NCBI GenBank assembly: GCA_964354485.1
Contig: CAYGZY010000169.1
Span: 1 to 32,015, forward strand
DNA from: CAYGXH01 sp964354485
GTDB lineage: Bacteria; Bacteroidota; Ignavibacteria; UBA10030; SZUA-254
Direction: 5' to 3'
Length of the DNA: 32,015 nucleotides
The translations under genes and the position numbers were made by a program. Of this stretch, positions 25,638-32,015 are shown one piece after another. The notes beneath the pieces are model-generated. The model had not been told where the DNA came from and did not search any database. It was given only the letters and a program-made list of their open reading frames with translations. Each line of letters opens with the position of its first letter. Within the stretch, counting starts at the first letter, position 1.

Positions 25638-27152
25638 TTAATCAACAAAAAGTCTGTTGGAGGCAAAATGCGGATCGCTTGTTAAATTTATACCTAATTT
25701 TCTCAATCCCGCTTCATCGCCTGGTGTCGGGATATGAGTTAGATGTGCATCGCATCCGCGAAGGTCCTTCAATTTTTCGACTGCAATCTGTGCTGCGGGA
25801 TTCACTGTCGCACTGATACTCAGAGCGATGAGCGTTTCTTCGAGATCAAGACTCAGGACTTTACCCTTGAGTACATCCTTTTTAAAGCGGCTGATCGACT
25901 CCATGATGTTCGGAGGAAGAAGATGTATCGAATCAGGAAAATTTGCGAGTCTTTTTATTGAATTCAAAACCATGGCAGATGCAGCGTGCATCAAAGGTGA
26001 ATTTTTCCCCGTTACGATCGACCCGTCAGGCAACTCCAAAGCCGCGCCGCAAAAAAATCCTTCACTCCCTTTGCCATTTTTCTCGGCACTGCAGGCGGCC
26101 TGTCGGGCAGGAATGACGACTTTTCTATCCTCCGGTTTTGCACTCAACTCTTCGAGGAGCAGTTCCACACGCTGGGTGGTTTCTATTTCGGCAAAACCGA
26201 TTGCATATTCACAGGCGTAGCGGAAGTAACGGCGTATAATTTCCTGTATAGCAGCTTCATGAACAACGGCGTCGTCAATAATTCCATAACCCGCCCGGTT
26301 GACACCCATATCTGTTGGAGATTTATAAAAAGACGCAGTTGTCGTGATTTTTTCGATGATCCTACGGAGGAGCGGGAATGCGTCGACGTCGCGGTTGTAA
26401 TTGATAGTCTTTTCGTTGTATGCTTCAAGGTGAAACGGATCGATGACATTGTAATCCCGGATGTCGGTAGTAGCCGCTTCGTACGCAATATTAATGGGAT
26501 GTTTTAGCGGAAGATTCCATATGGGAAATGTTTCGAACTTTGCATAACCGGCATGAACACCACGGCGATATTCATGGTATACCTGTGAAAGACACGTGGC
26601 GAGCTTCCCGCTATTTGGTCCGGGTCCGGTTACAACAACAATCGGTTTTTTCGTTTCAATGAATTGATTCGCTCCATACCCTTCATCACTAACGATTAGA
26701 TCGATGTCAGTCGGATATCCTTTGGTGAACCGGTGGGTGTAGGCAGCAATGCCCCTTCGCTCGAGCTTGTTCTTGAAGACCGTTGCCGAGGGTTCGCCGT
26801 TGAAGCGTGTTATGACTATGGCCGCGAAGTGTATACCCAGATCCCGCAGATCATCGATCAGCTTCAGGGCATCGGCATCGTACGTGATACCAAAATCGGC
26901 ACGAACCTTACGACGCTCGATATCACCTGCATAAATACATAAAACAACTTCAGATTTATCGGCAAGTTCCTGCAACAATCGTATCTTCACATTTGGATCG
27001 AAACCGGGAAGTACACGCGCTGCATGGTAGTCATAGAGGAGTTTCCCGCCAAACTCTAAATAAAGTTTATTATCAAATTTCTTTACGCGATCGAGGATAG
27101 CTGAAGTCTGCTCAGCCAGGTATTTCTCGTTATCGAATCCGATTTTCTGCAT
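25638..27152 (-). CDS. DUF1846 family protein
   Basis: The 504 residues match the DUF1846 family in length and recognisable stretches: MQKIGFDNEKYLAEQT at the start, LYLEFGGKLLYDYHAARVLP, VLCIYAGDIERRKVRADFG, VVVTGPGPNSGKLATCLSQ (glycine-rich, P-loop-like, near 175) and INYNRDVDAFPLLRRII. A later part (about 360-400) reads KVVIPARQAACSAEKNGKGS. Structures are known from structural genomics but the family has no firm function. It has no signal peptide or membrane segment, so is cytoplasmic. GAGGT five bases before ATG 27152 supports the start. It lies in operon B between the PHP gene (37-base gap) and the activase gene (65-base gap). Confidence 0.85.
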   Translation of the reverse strand: MQKIGFDNEKYLAEQTSAILDRVKKFDNKLYLEFGGKLLYDYHAARVLPGFDPNVKIRLLQELADKSEVVLCIYAGDIERRKVRADFGITYDADALKLIDDLRDLGIHFAAIVITRFNGEPSATVFKNKLERRGIAAYTHRFTKGYPTDIDLIVSDEGYGANQFIETKKPIVVVTGPGPNSGKLATCLSQVYHEYRRGVHAGYAKFETFPIWNLPLKHPINIAYEAATTDIRDYNVIDPFHLEAYNEKTINYNRDVDAFPLLRRIIEKITTTASFYKSPTDMGVNRAGYGIIDDAVVHEAAIQEIIRRYFRYACEYAIGFAEIETTQRVELLLEELSAKPEDRKVVIPARQAACSAEKNGKGSEGFFCGAALELPDGSIVTGKNSPLMHAASAMVLNSIKRLANFPDSIHLLPPNIMESISRFKKDVLKGKVLSLDLEETLIALSISATVNPAAQIAVEKLKDLRGCDAHLTHIPTPGDEAGLRKLGINLTSDPHFASNRLFVD

Positions 27153-27189
27153 CGATTACCTCGTTATATACATATTATTGTACTTTTTA

Positions 27190-28164
27190 TTATCGCCGTA
27201 TAAGCACCGGCTGCATGATGGCAAAATCACCTGTGGAGCTGATAACCTTTGCACGGACGTACCCTTCATCGCCTTTAAACTGGTATGTCGATTTTAGTGA
27301 ATAATCTTCATGAAGTATTGTTCCGCCTTTACCGATGAACAAGGTTGTGTACTTTGCATCGCCATTCGGTAAAATCTCAACGGAATATTCCGTCCCTGTG
27401 ATGGTGATATCCTTCAAAACAACTCCGATTGTCGCATAGAAATCACCCTTCTGCAGTGACGAAATAATCGCCTGCGGTGTCAACTCGGCAGCACGCACCA
27501 TTATCCATCCGCGTCCGGGAATTGATTTATCGTTCGAAAACTCTCCGATGTAATCATGCGTATCATCCGAGATGATCCCGTAGAGTAGGTTTCCGTTCGT
27601 CAGGATTTTATCCCATATTTCTTCCATGCCCGGGACACCGCCGGCCGTGTAATTATTAGACTCCTTGCAGATATTGTATATTTCGACTAGCTGGCAATAT
27701 TTTACACGCGACAACACCTCAGCATTGAATGAGTAATGCCAATTTGGATGATTGATCTGCGCGATACCACCGGCTGTGTTGATCGCATCGATGTTATTCT
27801 GAAGCGTTTCGAGGATCGTCTTTCCATGTTGCGGCTTTACTAGCTGTTTTATTCCGATAGCATTCAGGTGAACAGGTTTGTTCTCCGCCCGATCGGTGAC
27901 TTCTTCACCGGGGATGAGGATGAAATCATCATTTTTATCTGTATCAAGGTATTTGATATCGGTGATATAATCATGGTCGGAGATGACGAGAAAATTGTAT
28001 TCATGGTCAAGATACCACCGCACAACACGGCGAGGCAATTCATTACCGTCTGAATTCGTCGTATGTGTATGCGTGTTCCCTTTATACCAGTAATATTCCT
28101 GTCCGAGAACGGCTGTTGTTGCCAGTAATATAAAGATTAAAGAGTGTACAATTGTTCTTTTCAT
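27190..28164 (-). CDS. Exported PHP-domain metal-dependent phosphoesterase-like protein
   Basis: A 324-residue protein with a signal peptide (MKRTIVHSLIFILLATTAVLG). The PHP metal-binding residues then follow: GNTHTHTTNSDG (His 32 and His 34), VISDHDYIT (near 60-68), INHPNWHY (near 148) and DDTHDYIG. PHP enzymes hydrolyse phosphate esters with two or three metals, but exported forms also occur near carbohydrate genes without known substrate. About 80 C-terminal residues form a separate beta-rich domain after the PHP part. GAGGA six bases before the ATG supports the start. It is encoded 140 bases after the GH27 gene and just before DUF1846. Confidence 0.82.
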   Translation of the reverse strand: MKRTIVHSLIFILLATTAVLGQEYYWYKGNTHTHTTNSDGNELPRRVVRWYLDHEYNFLVISDHDYITDIKYLDTDKNDDFILIPGEEVTDRAENKPVHLNAIGIKQLVKPQHGKTILETLQNNIDAINTAGGIAQINHPNWHYSFNAEVLSRVKYCQLVEIYNICKESNNYTAGGVPGMEEIWDKILTNGNLLYGIISDDTHDYIGEFSNDKSIPGRGWIMVRAAELTPQAIISSLQKGDFYATIGVVLKDITITGTEYSVEILPNGDAKYTTLFIGKGGTILHEDYSLKSTYQFKGDEGYVRAKVISSTGDFAIMQPVLIRR

Positions 28165-28304
28165 TGTGAATCCTCGATTAATTATTATTCACTCGTGAAC
28201 GCTTTAACTTAATCTTGTAAAAAACCTTTCACAAGAATTAAACGCAAAGAAACACTTACAACTCTCTGGGCACACTGCCACTTTGCGATTATAAAGCTAA
28301 TAAA

Positions 28305-30311
28305 TTATTTTCCCTCAGTAACTTTTATAAGCATTACACCGTGATAGGGCACGTCTGCTTCAAATTGATTCTCGAATGTACCGATATCTTTCTGACGCCA
28401 CACATCTCGTACCATGAATTTTCCCTTAATACCAATATCCTTTCCTTTCAGGACAATCGTAGATTTCTTCGGCTGCAATTCCCATTGAAAATATTCGGAC
28501 GGATTCTTTTCACCGGAACCGGTATAGAACAATCCGACAGCCATCGACCCATCTTCCATCTCCTTTGCCCATATCTGTATACCATCATCATTAGACAGGC
28601 GGGAAGCCTGTTTGCCGAGAGGATCCTGATTAATTTCGATGACTTCGTCGTTTGTGAGCAGACTCAATGTGAACTGATCCAGTCTGCTCATGTCACAGCC
28701 AATAAGGAGCGGGGAAGCGAGAAGTGACCACAAACTGATGTGAGTGTATTGTTCATCAGGAGTGAGCTTTGAAGGATGGAGCTGTGGACCCCAGCCAACG
28801 AGTCCGACGACGAGCATATCAGGATCATTCCAGTTTCCGGGACCCGCGTACTTCTCATGGCCAGCCTGATTGAAACCGATGCCTGCCATACTCGACCAGG
28901 TGTCGGTGATGTCTCCTGTCGTGCGCCAGCAATTGCCGCCTACATCGGCACCCCATTCCCATACGTTGCCCATGCCATACTGGCACAGACTGTAAACGAT
29001 ATCGCGAGGGACTTTATCAAGCGCTTCACGCATGACCCGATATGGTTTCATCAATTCACCCAGGCTCTCATCTTTCGCGATCCTTCCGTAGGAACACCAA
29101 TCGTACTTCAGGTAATCGATTCCCCATTCAGCATATTGTTGCGCGTCCTGCATTTCATACTGATAACTTGCCGTAAAGCCGGCGCATGTCAGGGGACCGG
29201 GGCCCGAATAAATGCCGAGTTTCAGTCCTTTACGGTGAACGTAATCGCCGAGCGCCTTCATGTCGGGGAATTTCTTATTCGTCGTTATCATGCCATTTGC
29301 ATCACGGGGATCACCCAGCAGTTCAGGTTCCTTAGCACCCGGTTTGATCTCCCAGCAATCGTCTATGTTGATATACGACCAGCCATGATTTATGAGTCCC
29401 GAACTAACCATCGCATCAGCAGAAGCGCGGACCTTGGCATCATCGACCGCGCATGCCCAGCAGTTCCAGCTGTTCCATCCCATCGGTGGAGTAAGGCATA
29501 TCTGATTGCCCACCTTGATATCAAGTGCGCGTTGAGCTTCGCCGAATTCATTTTTTGCTTTAAGGAGAACCCTGTGATCTCCCTTACTCAGCACAGTACC
29601 GGTTATCCTGCCTGTCGCAGCATCAAGCGTGAAGCCTTCAGGAAGATTTTCAGCAGAAAAAGTCATAGGCCTCTTACCTGTAGCGGCTATATTATAGAGG
29701 AATGGATTCCCCGGACGGACGCCAAAGACCTTCGCGCCGTTAATCTTAGGCATGTCGGATGGTTCCGGCGTAAGGATGTACGGCTCGACGGTTGTCTTTA
29801 CAACGAGGTCAGATAATGATTTTAATTCTTTCACCTCGAGTTTCGCATCACACCAGTCGGCATGATCGTAATCAATCCAATCGCCCGCATCGGTCGCGAG
29901 AAGGCCAAGCAATGTAATGCCGCTGAGATCGACATCTGCTTTCTTTGGGGCATCCTGCCGCTTCATTGTACCGCTTTCCCAGAGGATCTTTTTATCACCG
30001 ATGATAAAAAACTGTACGCTCCCCTTTCCTTCAACAACTTCCTCATCGAGACCTACGAAGGCAGTAAAACGTTTCCCTTTGCCGTCGAGATTGAGAAGAA
30101 ACGTACTGACCGCGTGCGTTCCGACGCCGCGTTCAAACTTCCTGCCCGCGACGGTAAGAGTATTTCCTTCCACCGATTTATTCGCATTGGGCGTACTCCA
30201 TCCGCACTCCATCGATGTAAGGTCAAGCTCATCGAGCCATATAGTCTGTGCGGTTGATGGCTGTATAAATACCAAAACAAAAACAAAAAATATGAAACTA
30301 TGCAACTTCAT
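28305..30311 (-). CDS. GH27 alpha-galactosidase with N-terminal NPCBM domain, exported
   Basis: Removes terminal alpha-linked galactose. In 668 residues: a signal peptide to about residue 22 (ends PSTAQ) and an NPCBM-type carbohydrate-binding domain (about 23-160, with RGVGTHAVSTFLLNLDG and WIDYDHADW). A putative Ig-like domain (about 180-267, GRITGTVLSKGDHRVLLKAK) follows. The GH27 barrel starts at LTPPMGWNSWNCW. The nucleophile is Asp 404 in YLKYDWCSYG and the acid/base Asp 496 in GNWNDPDMLVVG. A C-terminal beta domain ends the protein. GGAGGGG just before ATG 30311 is a good Shine-Dalgarno sequence. A second clan GH-D-like gene lies 64 bases upstream, so the two may act on one substrate. 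Confidence 0.93.
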   Translation of the reverse strand: MKLHSFIFFVFVLVFIQPSTAQTIWLDELDLTSMECGWSTPNANKSVEGNTLTVAGRKFERGVGTHAVSTFLLNLDGKGKRFTAFVGLDEEVVEGKGSVQFFIIGDKKILWESGTMKRQDAPKKADVDLSGITLLGLLATDAGDWIDYDHADWCDAKLEVKELKSLSDLVVKTTVEPYILTPEPSDMPKINGAKVFGVRPGNPFLYNIAATGKRPMTFSAENLPEGFTLDAATGRITGTVLSKGDHRVLLKAKNEFGEAQRALDIKVGNQICLTPPMGWNSWNCWACAVDDAKVRASADAMVSSGLINHGWSYINIDDCWEIKPGAKEPELLGDPRDANGMITTNKKFPDMKALGDYVHRKGLKLGIYSGPGPLTCAGFTASYQYEMQDAQQYAEWGIDYLKYDWCSYGRIAKDESLGELMKPYRVMREALDKVPRDIVYSLCQYGMGNVWEWGADVGGNCWRTTGDITDTWSSMAGIGFNQAGHEKYAGPGNWNDPDMLVVGLVGWGPQLHPSKLTPDEQYTHISLWSLLASPLLIGCDMSRLDQFTLSLLTNDEVIEINQDPLGKQASRLSNDDGIQIWAKEMEDGSMAVGLFYTGSGEKNPSEYFQWELQPKKSTIVLKGKDIGIKGKFMVRDVWRQKDIGTFENQFEADVPYHGVMLIKVTEGK

Positions 30312-30375
30312 AACCCCTCCGGTAAATTATTTGAGATTGTGAGACTAGTATTTTTTCTGTTTGCAGCAATTACTC

Positions 30376-32015
30376 TTATTGCGATACTTCTATGCTAACA
30401 TTTCCCAGATTCACATTCTTCCTGACCTCTCCTGCCCCCCAGACATGCGGCACTATGGGCCTGGTTTTTACTTCGGATTTCAGTGTGAAAATAATTTCTC
30501 TTGTGTTCTGTTTTTGTTGTGCTATCATCCACAACGAAGCGTTCCCTTTCCATACTTTTTCATCTTTTCCCGCTTTAACGCGTAGCTTAATATCGTGTTT
30601 ACCGGGCTTAACATCAACTAAGTACCATTGCGATTTGCCTTCCTGAGGCTCCGCTTTTACTTCGGCTTCCTTCCCATCCACAGTAGCAATGAGAGTCGGT
30701 CTTGTTTTCACCTGCAGTGATGTGTCAGGTGTCAGAAGGATTGAGATTATGGCACCCTTCGAAGACTCGCTGACATTCAGCGTAATATTTATTTTCGATT
30801 TATCAACGGCATCTCTCATTAAATTTAATCCCGAAACAATGTCAGGCGATTTTACTGTCTCCAGCGATAAAGATGTCGCAACTACCGGCTTCCCATCCAT
30901 TGATATAGATTTCACAAATGACGGATTGAGCAGTATTGCGTCCGCAGAAGAATTATGGAATTGGATAGAATACTCCGAACCTGAAGAAATTACATCATAC
31001 ATAACACCCGCGAGAAGCGGGACAGTCGTTTCTTCGATCGGGTAAATTTCATAAACTGCCGTTTCGTAACCATCAAGTTGCAGGGAAATTGTCTCTCCCG
31101 CTTTGCAAAGCTTTGAAGAAATCCACCGGGTTGGATAGATTTTCTCCAGCACCAGCGACGATGCTTTGGAATCAAGACCCAGAGCCGGATCTAACTTCAC
31201 TTTCAAAATTGTCGGTTCGATAATCGGATTACGCGCTGCTATAATACCTTGTTTATCCTTGAAATGGACATGCGCGTACGCTTCACCCTTCAGCGGATTA
31301 CCACCGACCATTTCAGAATTCATCAGGATCGGGAACCGGTCGCGCGCCCATTCCATCGATGCGGCGATTGTATTCCACTCGCCATCCGTGAGGATGTCGG
31401 GTGAAATATATAGTTCGTACATCGACACGCCACGGGCAAAGTAGAGTAGAACATCATCGGTAAATTTATCGAGAGGTTCGGTTTCAATCCCGACCGATTC
31501 GTGCTTCCCTTTGATGATTCCGTGAGTCATGAGGTTGGCGATCGGAAACCACATATCCTGGATGTGAAAATCATCGTAAAGCACAAAATCACGGTAAGTG
31601 ATGGCGGCATCCCGCTGACTTATTGACGGGACATCGGAAAATCCGTAATCCATTCCCTGCATCCATATCGTGTTTGCGTATTTTATCCACCACGGACTGA
31701 GCCACGTGCCGGACGTGATATTAAGAAACATATCCGGATTTTTATTCCGGACCGATTTACACATATCGATAACACTCTCCATCACTGCCCGGCGGGAATA
31801 AATATCGATCGGGTGGCCATGGTCTGGTTCACTGCAGGAGAATTGAATCCCATCCCACTTGTAATATCCGAGGCCATCGTTCCCGGCAAAATCAGTCACG
31901 CGTTTTTTAAATAGCTCACGATAGTTCTTCCCCGCAATACAGAGCATTGAATTATCCCGTGTCTTCCCGACGACCTCGTAACCGTGTTCTTTCATCCAAT
32001 TCACACGTTTCATGC
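30376..32015 (-). CDS. Clan GH-D (GH36-like) glycosidase, N-terminus beyond window
   Basis: The frame runs open through the right edge, so the ATG at 32013 need not be the start and an N-terminal part is missing. Recognisable is GYYKWDGIQFSCSEPDHGH, with the KWDG aspartate in the position of a GH36/GH31-like nucleophile. NITSGTWLSPWWIKYANTI and IWMQGMDYGFSD follow, phrases seen in Bacteroidetes proteins annotated as alpha-galactosidase-like. After the barrel (up to about residue 330 of the part visible) come beta-rich domains to the end, some with an Ig-like or carbohydrate-binding look. Exact family and substrate are uncertain. The tandem with GH27 suggests an alpha-galactoside or a related linkage. 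Confidence 0.65.
   Translation of the reverse strand, partial: MKRVNWMKEHGYEVVGKTRDNSMLCIAGKNYRELFKKRVTDFAGNDGLGYYKWDGIQFSCSEPDHGHPIDIYSRRAVMESVIDMCKSVRNKNPDMFLNITSGTWLSPWWIKYANTIWMQGMDYGFSDVPSISQRDAAITYRDFVLYDDFHIQDMWFPIANLMTHGIIKGKHESVGIETEPLDKFTDDVLLYFARGVSMYELYISPDILTDGEWNTIAASMEWARDRFPILMNSEMVGGNPLKGEAYAHVHFKDKQGIIAARNPIIEPTILKVKLDPALGLDSKASSLVLEKIYPTRWISSKLCKAGETISLQLDGYETAVYEIYPIEETTVPLLAGVMYDVISSGSEYSIQFHNSSADAILLNPSFVKSISMDGKPVVATSLSLETVKSPDIVSGLNLMRDAVDKSKINITLNVSESSKGAIISILLTPDTSLQVKTRPTLIATVDGKEAEVKAEPQEGKSQWYLVDVKPGKHDIKLRVKAGKDEKVWKGNASLWMIAQQKQNTREIIFTLKSEVKTRPIVPHVWGAGEVRKNVNLGNVSIEVSQ

Noticed and set aside
28214..28235. Hairpin CTTGT/ACAAG in the gap between GH27 and PHP
   Set aside because: A five-base stem with a 12-base loop is too weak to call a terminator. 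The gap is otherwise featureless.
28776..29816. Plus-strand open frame of 346 codons
   Set aside because: It is antisense to the GH27 barrel, has no family-like motif and no ribosome-binding site that stands out. The minus-strand gene has complete catalytic motifs.

Overview
The window comes from a Gram-negative, at least partly anaerobic bacterium, probably of the Bacteroidetes/Chlorobi/Ignavibacteria (FCB) group. A TonB-dependent receptor shows an outer membrane. A glycyl radical enzyme with its activase implies oxygen-free growth. The NagB-PIG-L fusion and the plant-type GlgC with a divergent GlgA are types I associate with FCB genomes. Several starts have clear Shine-Dalgarno sequences, and at least one promoter looks sigma70-like (CTGACA, 17 bases, TATAAT). 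This fits a lineage outside classical Bacteroidia better than inside it. The taxonomic placement is inference.

Layout. Bases 1-2576 (+) hold the glycogen pair glgC (5' end cut off) and glgA. A 320-base gap with three hairpin-forming sequences follows. Bases 2897-4864 (+) encode a multi-spanning membrane protein with C-terminal TPRs. Bases 4865-5153 hold a possible small RNA or short ORF. On the minus strand, tmk (thymidylate kinase) and an S41 C-terminal processing protease overlap by ATGA. Divergent to them, on the plus strand, are an ECF sigma factor and an exported toast-rack/adhesin-like protein.

From 9239 to the right edge every gene is on the minus strand, in two apparent operons. Operon A (19357 down to 9239) starts at a good promoter. 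Its order is GH20 beta-N-acetylhexosaminidase, CBM9-like exported protein, SSS sodium:solute symporter, a frameshifted membrane/DUF1566 gene, GH130 phosphorylase, Tat-exported glycosylasparaginase-like hydrolase, and a NagB-PIG-L fusion. Together they read as a pathway for N-acetylglucosamine and N-glycan cores. GlcNAc is freed outside the cytoplasm, imported, phosphorolysed or deacetylated, and deaminated towards fructose-6-phosphate.

Operon B (right edge down to 20083) holds a partial clan GH-D glycosidase, a GH27 alpha-galactosidase with NPCBM, an exported PHP-domain protein, a DUF1846 protein, a glycyl radical activase, a TonB-dependent receptor and a HypD-type trans-4-hydroxy-L-proline dehydratase. 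The receptor lies between the activase and its enzyme, which is unexpected.

The most interesting reading is that A and B together scavenge glycoproteins, taking both the sugars (GlcNAc, mannosyl-GlcNAc, alpha-galactose) and the hydroxyproline of a collagen-like or plant hydroxyproline-rich substrate. That reading is inference. Between the operons lie a small zinc-ribbon membrane protein and a 259-base MITE-like element made of nested inverted repeats. No tRNA, rRNA, CRISPR array or transposase gene was seen.
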